Part shown: positions 39,801 to 52,112 of the stretch, piece after piece | Numbering within the stretch: position 1 is the stretch's first letter | Layout: each line of letters opens with the position of its first letter | Origin: Pontederia crassipes | Lineage: Eukaryota; Streptophyta; Magnoliopsida; Commelinales; Pontederiaceae | Reading direction: 5' to 3' | Length of the DNA stretch: 64,000 bases | Assembly (NCBI GenBank): GCA_030549335.1 | Contig: CM060190.1 | Coordinates: 65,734,118 to 65,798,117 of the forward strand | Notes under the pieces: generated by a model | Database searches by the model: none | What the model saw: the letters and a program-made list of their open reading frames with translations, nothing else | What the model was told of the DNA's origin: nothing | Made by a program: the position numbers and the translations under genes

Positions 39801-40103
39801 AAATGTAATTTGAGAATGTAATTTGTATGCATTTGTATGTGGTTTGAACTTGAACATCATTGTATTTAATTTTAATTTGTATGCACTTGCACTTCGATGT
39901 GGTTGAAGTGCACTTTGATGTAGTTTGATTGTCGAAAGATTGAATTCTATTTCATTTGTCGTTCAATTTTTTCTTGAACAGGAATTGAACATGATCATCG
40001 AAAAGATGAAATTCCATTTCATTTGTTGGCAAAGATGAATACACATGCACTTTGATGTTCAATTTTTATATATGAACATGATTGATTCATCGTCTATCAT
40101 ATG

Positions 40104-40290
40104 TATCACATATTTGCGGAAGCTCATAACCCTCGGAACGGACGCTTGTATCACATATCTTCGGAACGACGTTTGTATTACATAACCCTCGGAACGAATG
40201 CTTGTATCACGTTTGTATCACATATTCTCGGAACGATGTTTGTATCACATAATCGGAACGACGTCGAGCTCATAACCTTCAGTACGTTTA
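40104..40290 (+). repeat. Degenerate short tandem repeats (about 30 bp)
   Basis: Repeats of the form CGGAACGA.G.TTGTATCACATA occur five or six times. The same array recurs at about 41590-41710 as part of the duplicated segment. Confidence 0.7.
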
Positions 40291-40399
40291 TATCACATTA
40301 CAATATCAACTTGAATCAATTACATTTCCAAATGTAGAACACATTACAATGAAATCACATTTTTCATAAATCAACATCGGCATGAACACATTAGAAACA

Positions 40400-41550
40400 C
40401 ATTCCAATGAATCAATTACATTTTCAAATTACATTTTTCATACATCGACATGAATCAATTACATTCTCAAATTACATTTTTCATACATCGACACATAAAC
40501 AATCAATTACATTCCCATTCTCGACGAGGCTTCTCGATGCGATCACAAAATTAGACAATATTCATCCTAAATAAATAAAAATAATCACACGATAGGCAAC
40601 GGCATGCGAGGGTCCGGCGGCGGCATGCGAGGATCCGGCACGGTGATGTCGGAGCGTGGTCACGGCAGGGTGGGGTCGGAGTGCGGAGGGACGGTGGCGG
40701 AGCGCGGCGGGGCGGGCGGAGCGCGGCGGGGCGGTGGCGAAGCGCGGCGGGGCAGGGTGGGGCGGGGCCAGAGCGCGGCGGGGTGGTGGCGGAGCGCAGT
40801 GGGGCGGTGGTGGAGCGCGGACGAGAGCGGCGGAGGGGGCGAGAGCGGCAGCGACCTCGACGAGAGCGGCGGACGGGGGCGAGAGCGGCAGACGGCGGAG
40901 CCTCTCGCCCCCGTCCGCCGCTCTCGTCAAGGCCGCCGCCGCTCTCGTCGAGGCCGTCGCCGCTCTCGTCCGTGCTCCACCATCGCCCCGCCGCAGCTCT
41001 CGCCCCCTCTGCCGCTCTCGTCCGTGCTTCGCCACCGCCCCCGCGACGCTCCGCCACCGCCCCTCCGCACTCCACCACCGCCCCGCTGTGCTCCGACCCC
41101 GCCCCGCCGCGCTCATCCACCACCCCGCCGCACTCATCCACCACCCCGCCGCGCTCCGACCCCGCCCCGTCCCGCCGCGCTCCGCCACCGCCCCGCCGCG
41201 CATCGACTGCCCCGCCGCGCTCCGACTACCCCGCCGCGCTCCGACCGCCCTGCCGTGCTCCGCCACTGCCCCACCGCGCTCCAACCCCGCCCCGCCGCTC
41301 TCCGACCCCGCCCCGTCGTGACCACGCTCCGACATCGCCGTGCCGGACCCTCGCATGCCCCCGCCGCACGCCGCCTGTCATGTGATTTTTTTTATTTATT
41401 TTGAATCAATATTGTCGAAGTTTGTGATCGCATCGAACGAGGCTTGTTTTATGTGTCGATGTATGAAAAATGTAATTTGAGAATGTAATTGATTCATGTC
41501 GATGTATGAAAAATATAATTTGAGAATGTAATTGATTCATTGGAATGTGT
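40400..41550. repeat. Large inverted repeat (foldback) with perfect 25-bp stem at the centre
   Basis: The inner stem is perfect over 25 bp: 40861-40885 pairs with 40902-40926 around a 16-nt loop. Outward the arms continue through imperfect GGCGGAGCGC repeats to AT-rich tails, where TTACATTCTCAAATTACATT on the left matches its complement at about 41465-41535. This arrangement could form a very long hairpin. Confidence 0.85.
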
Positions 41551-43682
41551 ATGAAATCGACATGTAATTGATTCATCGTATGTCATCTGTCATATGTATC
41601 ACACGAACGACGTTTGTATTACATAACCCTCGGAACGGACGCTTGTATCACATACCCTCGGAACGATGTTGAACGATGTTTGTATCACATAATCAAAACG
41701 ACGTCGAGCTCATAACCTTTAGATACGACGACGTACGTTTATATCACATTACAACATCAACATGAATCAATTACATTTCCAAATGTAGAAACACATTACA
41801 ATGTAATAACATTTTTCATAAATCAACATCGGCATGAACACATTAGAAACACATTCCAATGAATCAATTACATTCTCAAATTACATTTTTCATACATCGA
41901 CGTGAATCAATTACATTCTCAAATTACAATTTTCACATAAACAATCAATTACATTCTCATTCTCGACGACGCTTCTCGTTGCGATCACAAACTTCGACAA
42001 TATTCATCTCAAATAAATAAAAAAAATCACACGACAGGTGGCGTGCGGCGACGGCATGCGAGGGTCCGGCGGCGGCGGCATGCGAGGATCCGGCACGGCG
42101 ATGTCGGAGCGTGGTCGCGGCGGGGCGGTGGTGGAGCGCGGCGGGCGGTGGCGGAGCGCGGCGGGGCGGTGTCGGAGCGCGGCGGGGCGGGCGGAGCGCG
42201 GCGGGGCGGTGTCGGAGTGCGGCGGGGCGGGGTCGGAGCGTGGAGGGGCGGTGGCGGAGTGCAGCGGGGTGGGGTCGGAGCGCGGCGGGGCGGTGGCGGA
42301 GTGCGGCGGGGCGGGCGGAGCGCGGCGGGGCGGGGTCGGAGCGTGGTGGGGCAGTGGCGGAGCGCGGACGAGAGCGGTGGAGGGGGCGAGAGCGACGGAC
42401 AGAGGCGAGAGCGACGGATGGGGGCGAGAGCGGCGACAGATGGGGGCGAGAGCGGCGGCGGCCTCGACGAGAGCGGCTGACGGGGGCGAGAGCGGTGGAT
42501 GGGGGGAGAGCGGCGGCGGCCTCGGCGAGAGCGACTGGGCGGCCAGATTTGGCCGCCCTCGTCAAATCTGACGTGGGCAGCAAGATCCGGCCGCCGATCT
42601 GACCCGGGCAGCCGTTGGGTGGCCAGATCCGGCCGCCCGCGCCAAATCGACTGCCGAGCGGCCAGATCTGGCCTCTCGCAGTCAGATCCGACCGCCGAGT
42701 GGCCAGATCTGACCTCCCGCAGTCAGATCCGGCCGCCGAGCGGCCAGATCTGGCCGCCGACGTCGAGCGAGAGAGGAGAGAGAAGAGAGAGGGAGAGAGG
42801 GAGGGAGAAGAGAGATGAGCCCGAGAGGAAGGGAGAAGAGAGAGGGAGAGGGTGAAGAAAATGGATTAAGAAAAAAAGAAAATCGAAAAAAAAGAAAATG
42901 GATTTAAAAAAAACTAAAATTCAAAGCGCGCCCGTCGGATCCCCATCCGACGGACAGGGGGGAGGACCCCATTAAATCCGTTAAATTAATATGTTTGTTT
43001 AATAACTTAAACTATACTATTAACAAAAAAATTTGCATGAACCAGTAGCATGAAGACAAATGTAGAGAGTTAATGTGTGTGAGTTTATTTAATAAACATG
43101 ATTGAATTAAAATGAAGGAGAGTAGAGAGAAAAATAAATAAAATAAATTAAAATGAAGAATAAAATGATGAATTTGAGGTGATATTAAGGATGAAAGAAA
43201 AAAAACCTTTGGAAAGGCCCAGTTTCCCACTCGGAAGTCGGAATTAACTGATTTAAACATTTTCCTGGTCGGAAAGCATAGAAGAATGTTCTAGTCATAT
43301 ATAATTCCCCGAGAAGAGGGAGGGAACCATCGTCTTCGTTTTCTCCCGTGTCGCGTGGCTAAGCGTCGAGGGCGACGATGGAATCGACGGCAATGGCGAC
43401 GGAGGAGGTCCTGCTGGAGGTGGAGGCCATGCAGTTCGTCTACGATGACGACTGCCGCATGATCCACGGATCCCTCTCCGCCTTGCCGTCCACCTCCGCC
43501 CGCGCACCGCGGACGATTCCTCTCAACAGGTTACATCGAAACCCCAACTCTTCTCCATCTTTCTCCGATCGATTAAGAAACTTTTTTCGATCGTCACTTA
43601 TCAATTTGGGCGATTTGGTCGTCATTAGACTTGGAATCCAAATAGGTTTCTAAGGTTTTGGTTGGGGACGTTTGAAATTAGG

Positions 43683-43757
43683 TAATCTAATCTAAATAGA
43701 TTACCGATATTTTATTTAAATTTGCCAACTTATTGTTCTCCTAGAAGTGGGCCAACA
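43683..43757. repeat. MITE end truncated by the LTR-like insertion
   Basis: GGTAATCTAATCTAAATAG followed by ATTACCGATATTTTATTTA resembles the left end of the MITE at 48450. The similarity stops where the LTR-like sequence begins at 43758. Confidence 0.4.
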
Positions 43758-44602
43758 TGTAACGCTCCCAAAATCCCACGTAGGTCATAGACCCGGGGAG
43801 TGCTACACTGCCTACACTCTTGACCTTGGCATACCTGACATCAATATAATACAAAATATAATCAAAGATTTTAATGCGGAAGTTCAAACGGTGAAGAGAC
43901 ATTGATAATTAATATAGTCTATAATAAGATAAGAAAAGATAGTAACTTTAAGAAGTTCGATAAGCTCGATAAGCGAAAGATCATGATGTCTTTCGATGGA
44001 AGAAAACATGCTAAAAACTTAATGAAACTTTGTTGGGCTTGTAGCAATGATTTATGTCATGTGTAGTACTCTCCAAGCTCTGCGTCCTCCAACACCTCGT
44101 CAGTTTGTATTCTCAAATGCAAAATCCCATTACAGGGGAATCGAATACCCGTGAGAAGTACAATAGCAAAATAGATGGTGAAATAAGGATCAATGATAAT
44201 CATATAACCAATCTATCAATGATGAACAATACTGTACTATATTTCTGTGCATTAACTATAAGGGACCAATACATCATTCTCTGACATTATCAATATCTGT
44301 ACTTTGTTCTTTACTATGGCTATACTTTGTCTTTACTCTACATTATCTTTACCATATCATGTTTTATGTTTTACTGTATCATATTCTATACTGTACAATA
44401 CTTTACTTTACCATGCTCTATGCTTTACTTTACAGTACTCTGCTTATATTGCTTTACTGTGAGTTGCACTATGTCTTTTACATTACTATAATGTCCTTAA
44501 AGTTAGTTATCCTATGCGAGCTCGACTTTATTAGATTGAGAAGTTAGAGGTGTCTCTATATCCATAAAGCCAGAAGCCCATAAAAGGAAAAAGGGGTGCG
44601 AC

Positions 44603-44880
44603 AATGCGTCACCCAATTCGAAATGTAGGTGGGAGAAGACCCACACCCCAGGAACAGTGGTCATTTAAGAACCTGTATGTTCACTGTCTCCTCAGTTAGC
44701 TACATGTCCCCCTGGCTCAATACTATATTCTCTGGGGGAAGGGGTGTGATCATTGCATCACCCTTCTTCGAGATACAGGTGGGAGAGAACATGAAATCTC
44801 AGGAACAGTGATCATTAAAGGCCAGTAGGTTCGCTGTCTCCTCAGCTAACTACCTGCCCCTCTCTGTACCATACTGAAAT
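44603..44880 (+). repeat. Two-copy tandem repeat of about 140 bp
   Basis: Both copies contain GTCACCC or ATCACCC, TTCGA, TACAGGTGGGAGA or its variant, CAGGAACAGTG, GTTC.CTGTCTCCTCAG and TACCTGCCCC or TACATGTCCCC. It lies within the LTR-like insertion. Confidence 0.7.
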
Positions 44881-45099
44881 TCTTGTTCCATACAATGGGG
44901 TGGCACATAACAATCCCGTGTCTTTATATTTACTTTATTTATCTTTGCTTATCATGTAATCTATGAATCAGGACCCAACTGGGCGTTAATCTCTGTACAA
45001 TAGGACTCAGCCAGTATAGGTAAACTGGTTAGAGTCTTCGATTATGATTTGAGTGGGTCAATCCGGTCAGTTCAGACCGATGGGTCTGATTGAACTGGA

Positions 45100-45545
45100 C
45101 GATTGGACCGGCTGGTCTAACTGAACCGGTCGACCGCTCTTGGTGGACCAGTCGACCGTTCTCTGGCACTAGTCGACCGGTCCTCTTGGATCGGTCGGCC
45201 GTGTTCTTTGTGGGGTATCTGTGGATCGGTCGACCGTACGTATGAGGCCGGTCGATCGGTTACTCTAAGATCGGTCGACCGTTGGTCGGTCAACCGGTTA
45301 CCCTAGGATCGGTCGACCGTCCTGGTGGTCGGTCGACCTGTTGTAAGGTCGTGACGGCGCGCACTGCGCGTCGGATCGGTTGACCGTTCGGGAGATCGGT
45401 CGGCCGATCACAAACTCAGATTTGTCCGTTGACAGATAGGTCGGTCGACCGCCCTGGTGGGCCGGTTGACCGATCGGTAGGAACTCATGTGAGTTCTTCG
45501 CACAGATCAGTCGACCGTTGATAAAATCGGTCGACCGGTTCCTGC
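45100..45545. repeat. Array of GGTCGACCG-type palindromes
   Basis: About 15 copies of CGGTCGACCG or one-base variants (CGGTTGACCG, CGGTCGGCCG, CAGTCGACCG) are spaced roughly 20-45 bp apart, often as GATCGGTCGACCGT. The spacing is irregular, so it is not a simple satellite. Confidence 0.8.
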
Positions 45546-48147
45546 GATAAAACAGGGCTGCCGGACTTCTTCATTTCTGGCGGCCTTCCGGCCATCAAAC
45601 GGTGACGACAACAATACAAAAAATGTAGATAACATTCTCAGGATCATGATGGACTACGCTTGCATATCAAACAATCACTATTTCTTCGTCTAGGTATTTA
45701 AGACGCTAAGGTACCTTTCCGTTCGACCGTTGGAGTTCGCCGGTCCTGTTCACGTAATCCAATCGATCGTCGGCCGCCTCCGGTCGTCGAGGGAGTTTGC
45801 CTGACTCTTGCGCACGTCGAGGGAGGGTCGCCGTGCGTCGAAGGGTCGTCGGATTGTTGCTTCGATGCGCCGCCTCTGTTCTGCTCGTGCGTCCGCTCGT
45901 AGTCGCTGGAGTTGAAGGAGGAAACGGGCAGCGGCCGGGCGAGGGTGTCGAAGGGGACGCGAGGGCGCCCCTTCGCGTCCTCTTATAGTCTTGGCCGGCC
46001 AGGGTGGCCGGCCATTCCTGAGCGGAAATCAGGGGAGGATTTTCCTCCCCTGTCGGCCGTTCTTCTTTCCTTTTTTTTTTGATTTCAAATTCGTTTCAAA
46101 TTTTGATTTCTTTATTAATGGCATTGATTTCCCAAATTTCTAATGTGGTTTCCTTATGTAGAATTTGCAGACGTTACAATATAGGTACTGGTATAGATGG
46201 AGAATGGTGGGTGCCTGAGGGAGTACTGCATCCTCTCGTCCTATGTCTCAAAAGCTTGACTCTGTTGAGCATAACTAAACGGCTAATATGATTATGCAGT
46301 CGAGGTGCATCTTATGTGGAAAACTACCGACTTCGTGATTTTTAGTTGTGGGTAGTTGTGTTGTTGGATCTGGGTCCTGAAGTGAGGAGTGTATACATCT
46401 TATTCATTCATTTTTGTGTCATTATCTTTGCCTCAAGGAAATATCATTCTTAGGGTTAGGGCCACAACTTTATGTCCAAGTATCTAGAGTTCTTTTTTAC
46501 TCATCCTAAATCTGGGCAGGTTAATAACTTGATTGTTTAACTGTTTACCTGTACACATTCTAAAATGTTCATTTGTTAATAGCATTAAACGACCTGATTC
46601 TTGTGCATATTTGGAGAATATAATTTCTTTCTTCTGCTTTTGTATTGGTTAGAGGGTGGGAGGTGCCATTGCAGCTACTGTACTCTTTTTTTTTTGTTTC
46701 CATTTGCCTGAGATGTGATTTTCCTTTATTGAATAAATAGGATGACTATACACCAAAACCGTTATCCATTTATCTCTTAAAAAATAAGAAAAACAAGTTG
46801 ATTTTGCATTTTCTGGTTTATGGAACGAATCTCTTATTTTGAAGTGCCATGGATATCATTTAAACCAAAGATAAGTTCTATTGATCTTCATCTGATAGTT
46901 GAATTTTGCTCCTCTGTGCTACTGCATCAAAAAACGAAAAATACTGCAAGTTTTTTTCTATTTTATACAATAGTGTCTTGAAAGTTTAATAATCCTATTG
47001 AGTTTGCTTTGTATCATTGCAGTTTGTTGAAGTGGTTCTTGGAATAGCATTATCACCTCAGGTATTATACATATACAAAATGATTAATGCTTTTTGGGAA
47101 AAAAAAGATCAATGTTTGCATTTTCGTGTTGCTGGTTCATCATTGGGAGAACGTTTGTTTCTTGAGCAGGATGAGAACTTGGTGAAATTGTGTTAAAAAT
47201 GATTAATGAATATCATGGTGTTCATATAACCTGTCATGTGTTTTATAAGAATGCTGTGATCTCACTTCTGTGGTCAATGTTGCATGGATGAGCTTTCTTG
47301 AATGTTCTGGCCATTTGTGCGTCATGTTTCCTCTGCTATTCATATTTTCATTCTTATGTTTAACAAACTAGGTTGACAGTTACTTTTATTGACTTAAGGT
47401 TATTTCGAAGGCCTCTTTGATGTTTCGATCTTTTGACTTCCCTTAGTTTTACATGATATGTGTAAAACAGTCAATGACTTTTTTCCTGCTGGAAAAAGAA
47501 GATAGGAGACAAAAGCATTATCCAGATTCAAAAACCTGAAACAATATAGCAACCGATATGGATGCTATGGAGGCTTTTATATTATTATTATTATTATTAT
47601 TATCATTTTTTATAATTTTATCTTTGTCTATCATTGGCTTGTTCATCTTTTAGCACATGCATTTCATGTATCTAATCCTGATAAAGCGTATGATATTTAG
47701 ATTTTACTTCTATACTCAGTGAATTTAAGTTCTGCATGGTGTTATCGTGATTGGTGCCATAACATTAATTAAAGCTCTGCTTTCCTGTCCTGATATTCAT
47801 TTTATCTTTGGCTTAATTACAGTATCCAGAGATGCCTCCCTCCCCACATACATATTGTTGATACAAAAGGGCTTGATGAAAAACGGCAAAAACACCTAAT
47901 TTCTAAAGTTAAATACAAAGCAGACGAGCTCTCTTCATGTTTGATGCTTGTAGCTCTTTGTGAGGTAAATATTACATTACTTGCATGTTTGATGCTTGCT
48001 GATATCCATACTTTGTTGGAGCTAAGATTCAATCCTAGTTTTACTTGTCAAGAGAATCAATTGGCCAGTTGACCTGAACTTCCATATGTCATGTTTGTAC
48101 CATCAGCACAAATAGCATCTATATGATGAAACATTGAACACTCATTT

Positions 48148-48384
48148 GGGCCTTGTTTGGCTGCAGACACGATGTTCTGGGTATTAGATCAAATTGATCT
48201 AATTGGGTTCCATGCACAGAATCCACTATGAACATTATGTTCTTCAGACCCCTTGGAACATAAATTTGTTCATTTTTTGTAATCATTGTGCTGGGCCCCA
48301 CAAACTCAAAAAGGGGACGTTTGGTTAGAAAAGCAAGAACAATGCTCTATTCTTGAAATTGTTCCTACACCAAACGAGCCCTTG
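48148..48384. mobile_element. Small MITE in RNF25-like intron 3
   Basis: The left end is GGGCCTTGTTTGGCTGCAG and the right end is CACCAAACGAGCCC, with TTG on both sides. TIR-like GG.C.TGTTTGG ends are typical of plant MITEs. The interior is noncoding. Confidence 0.5.
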
Positions 48385-48449
48385 AAGTTTGAGTTGTAGG
48401 ACAACATCTAATATGTATGGGCCAAACGAAAATTCTTAAAAGCCTTAAG

Positions 48450-48986
48450 GGGCCGTTTGGTACGAGGTAATCTAGATAGATTATTGGTGTTTTTATTTAG
48501 AATTTTCAAGGTCCATCACATTACCTCGTTTGGCTGGGACATTACCGGTAATTTTAATTGCATTGGTAATCTTAATTACCACTTCACTGATAGGGAGGTG
48601 ACTTCCAGTTGCTTGACATGCATTTTGACAAAAATGGTCATTCAATCAAAATTCTTAATTTTAAATATTTTATTAATGAATAAATATCATTCAATCTCAT
48701 CTTCTTTGTTATTTAAATTTTTTTACAAATAACTGTTAGTTTTGCCTCATCTTATTTTACTATGTTTTTTTCCTATTTTTTGCTTTCTTTATTTATAATA
48801 CCATTGTGATGAAAATCTAAAATATTTTTTAAGGGTATTTTGGTAATTTGTTCTCTAGCTACTTCAATCATAACTTATATTACCAATCGTTGCCAAACAC
48901 TATAATGTGGTATTACTGGTAATTTAAATAGTGGTAATCTCTAAATAACTGATTAATTAAGTCAATTATGTGCCAAACGGCCCTTG
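48450..48986. mobile_element. MITE with GGCCGTTTGG ends in RNF25-like intron 3
   Basis: The left end is GGGGCCGTTTGGTACGAGG and the right end is TGTGCCAAACGGCCC, a clear inverted pair. Flanks are TTAA and TTGA. Internal AATTACC/GGTAATC motifs in both orientations match the family seen at 24493 and 43683. It has no coding capacity. Confidence 0.7.
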
Positions 48987-51900
48987 AGTTCATGTAAAAC
49001 ATCTAATTCCAGTTCTTGCTTAAAGTCACAAAGTCTAACTAGTCAGGGGCATTAACTTTGTAATTGGAAAAATAATAAAACTAAACATTGGCTACCTCTT
49101 TAGCAAAGTATCTCTTTGATTGTTAAACCAGCCATTTATCTGTTCAAAAGTCCTTGCTCTCACGCCTAGAAAAAGGTCTGAGCTCTGACAATTCCTACTA
49201 AAAAGATGATAATTAGAGTAATGTCTGGCTGAGAATAATTTAACCATCTACACTGCATGGATTTCTTTTCTCTGGATATTTTCTTAAAGAATATGCGGAT
49301 ATGCATTTACCTGATTGGTTGATAATACCAGGAGACAATCGAGGTTTTGTCTAATATGAACCATCCTGATGGAAACCGCCCATTATGTTTATACCCTTTG
49401 GTAATTGGAACAGTGGAGAACGGCTCTTGTACTCCATTTATGAAGTTGATGTCCTGCTATCACTGTTTTCACAGGTACAAAAATGTACTATGCTATGATC
49501 CCTAAAAAAATGTACCCTGCTTTGCTGTAATTTCATTTAACATCGCAAATTCCTGACTCTCTTCTCTATAGTGAATGCTTTATCAAGTGGTGGAATTGGA
49601 TTCAACAACATAGAGATTCCAAAGCAACTCAACAAACGATAACCCTAAATCTAGAAGATGATAGAGGTAATCTATTCTTTTTTTTTCCTATTTTTTTACT
49701 AATATCAGCTTGTCCTTCACTTGTCTCAGTGTTTTATTCTTGAATCATTTTATCGTTCAAAGAAAACAAAAGGTCCTCCTGTTAGGTTGTTGTATAACAT
49801 CTTGAAGCACAATTATTTAGTCATTTGAGTAAGATGAGGATGTATATATAGTAATTTTGGGTTGTTGTATAACGTCTTGAAGCACAATTTCTTTTTTTTT
49901 TAATACTTAATATTGCTCTTGTCTTCTTCTTTTCTTTTCTTCTTTGAGGGAACTTGTTTTATTGTCTTTTCATGTGCCTTCCATTTTCTTTAGCAATTCA
50001 AGCAGTTAATCTCCAGAGTCAAACCTTAGCATCTATTATCTTGCAACGAGTTTGCGAAAACATTTGTCATCGTAGCCTTTTATCTTGTGTTTGTAATATA
50101 GCAAGATGACAAGTACAAATGGTTGCCTCTTTTTTCTTTCCCCAAAGTAAAAACTTTTGTCTTTTTCATGTCTTATTGTGATTTTTCTGGCTGATTTTTT
50201 GGAGTGCTTAGTAACAATTGTTTTTCATTGATGGTGATTTTTCAAACAATTGATTTAACTTACCTGTTATTGAATGCTATTGAGACTACCAACTTTTTAT
50301 CATTATTAGTTTCATTTTTCAATAGCAATATAATTGTCATGCTCTGGGTATCATCATTTTGAAGCTTATACATTTATGGTGATTATTTTTTTCGCTGCAG
50401 TAATTTTCATTTGAATAGACACTAGCAATTGTTTTTTCTTTGGATAGATACATCCTTTGGTTGATTTTGTTTGGACATAGTTTCAAAGCTGTATTAATCA
50501 TGTAATTTCAACAATGATTTCTTTGAGTTCTGATATAATCACATGAAATGCTTGACAAGACAGCATTTGGCCAAACTGGTGCCCTGCCAGACAGTGCCAC
50601 AATGCAATGTGCGTGCATTACTCTCATATTTTTCAATTAGCTGGATTTACTTTTCCTCATCTGTAGACATGCAATTAAAAGAGAGTAAAACAAACTTGCA
50701 GTACTATGAAGAGCCTTTGCTTGAAATAACTGGTCGTATAATGTCATTTCTTTTATGACCTGCTCAGATATGCATTTCATGGTCAAACAGCATGAAGGGA
50801 ACTGTCCTGTTTGTCGCAAAGTATTTGAGGAGAAGGATTTTGAACATGTTCATGATAATTTGGGAGTATACTCATCTGGAATGGTATGTATTGCAGTTGT
50901 GCAATATATTATGTAGGTCATTGTAGCTTAGACCTTTTTTTTTTTGTAATTATCACATCCGTATGTGTTGAAAATTAGCTTTTGTTTCCATTGTATGATT
51001 TATATCACATCTGTTTTTTGCTCTTTTTTTTCAGAGATTATTTGTTGTTTGTTTTTATTAAGAGTTGCACGATGATACCCTCTATTTTTGTTCTACTGGT
51101 CTTTTTTAGTGCCATCTGCTTTTGGTGTTCAATCTAAAATGCGTTGTATGATGAATTATTGCTTTTTTTTTCTTTTGCAAACAATGATTCTCTCTTGAAA
51201 AAAGGTGGACCAGATATCTGTCATAAGAAATTTTCTTTAGGAGAATTTATCATAAGAAATCAATACTTGAAACTAATTGAACTAGTGTCACTAGTATTTT
51301 AATTTGGATTGTTGTTTCATAGTTTCCCAATATGAGATTGCAGAAAATACACAATCATTTTTGTCTTTGGATATTATGAAAGAGGTCTAATCCTATTAGA
51401 GAACATCACTAAAGCTAAAGTCAGGGAACTATTTCTCAAAAGAAATTGGGGTAAATTAGCTCTTTAAATTAATGAGTTCACCAAATACCCTTTTGGATTT
51501 GAACTTTGGCATTCAAGGTTGGAAGTTAATATTTTAATCATATTATCGAGAGACGGTTGTGTTAATTTTGATGAGCTAACCATCTTACCGAAAAACTTAA
51601 GCTGTTAAAGAGATGCTCATCATTATATTTATATTTTTTAGTATTTCCTCGTCATGTGGTCTGCTGACGTCTTTATTTGACCGAGCCCGTGAGCCATTAG
51701 TAGAGAGAATTATTACAATAGGATCATTCCCTCCGTTTTCTTTTTCCTCTCTCCCCTTTTGCTTCTTTGACGTTACACTTGTATAGCTTATTTTTTACAA
51801 GAAAGTCTTGTTGGATGACTACCCAACTATGTCGTCATCCTTTTTCTCGTAAAAAAAATATAATAGAATTATTTCTTTAATAGGTACATACCCAATATTT

Positions 51901-52112
51901 GCAAATGTTATGAAGGATTTAATGTCTAAATTGCCATTCAGAAGTTTATGCATTCCTTCAGCGGTGGATGTACATATTTATTGATAAAATTGCAGAAGTA
52001 TATGGGTAAACTACATGAACCATCCTCCAACTTTGGGTGCGGTAACTATTCAATGGGTTTTGATGTTGTCCTCCTCATCGGTGATGGTGGGTTTCCCCAT
52101 TGCGTTGTTGAC

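Larger units (their letters stand above)
39578..42980. mobile_element. GC-rich composite foldback element
   Basis: A 3.4-kb block that differs sharply in base composition from its surroundings. The outer parts are inverted: the left (39580-39700) reads TTAGTTTTTTTTAAATCC then CT-rich, and the right (42918-42770) reads the same in reverse. Between them is a foldback centred near 40894 (arms about 40400-40885 and 40902-41550), followed by a third, direct copy of one arm (about 41590-42540). Large open frames exist on both strands of the GC-rich cores. They are short-period Gly/Arg/Ala/Pro repeats and mirror each other because of the palindrome, so I do not call them genes. The right end (42925-42978) carries the hairpin CCGTCGGAT-CCCC-ATCCGACGG. 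No transposase and no clear TSD were found. Confidence 0.65.
34874..43377. other. 8.5-kb gene-free, transposon-rich intergenic region
   Basis: Rab 3' UTR and flank at the left, then a long-TIR arm (35233-35500), GC- and CT-rich blocks (35530-36000, 36300-36900), AT-rich MITE-like DNA (37400-39580) and the GC-rich foldback (39578-42980). The leader of the RNF25-like gene begins at about 43260. No coding gene was found. The blocks at 36300-36900 may hold captured gene fragments, but I recognise none. Confidence 0.5.
43758..46178. mobile_element. LTR-like insertion in intron 1 of the RNF25-like gene
   Basis: About 2.4 kb bounded by TGTAACGCTCCC... and ...GACGTTACA, that is TG..CA with a short inverted repeat TGTAACG/CGTTACA, as in plant LTRs. 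No gag-pol is present, so a solo LTR is the simplest reading. I find no matching 5-bp duplication (CAACA versus ATATA), so this stays tentative. Inside are a low-complexity CTTTACT-rich stretch (44290-44470), a two-copy tandem repeat (44603-44880) and a GTCGAC palindrome array (45100-45545). Confidence 0.5.

Noticed and set aside
40104-40290. Regularly spaced short repeats resembling a CRISPR array
   Set aside because: The units are degenerate, directly adjacent without unique spacers, and the genome is a plant nuclear one.
40551-42602. Several long open frames (up to 266 codons) on both strands of the GC-rich foldback
   Set aside because: They are short-period Gly/Arg/Ala/Pro repeats, occur in most frames at once and mirror each other across the palindrome. 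Stop codons are simply rare in such GC-rich DNA.
42932-42953. Hairpin near the end of the foldback as a Helitron 3' terminus
   Set aside because: No CTRR end follows at the expected distance and no matching 5' TC end is visible.
43758-46178. Calling this a confirmed solo LTR
   Set aside because: The TG..CA ends fit, but flanking 5-mers do not match and no internal retroelement genes are present, so it is kept as LTR-like only.
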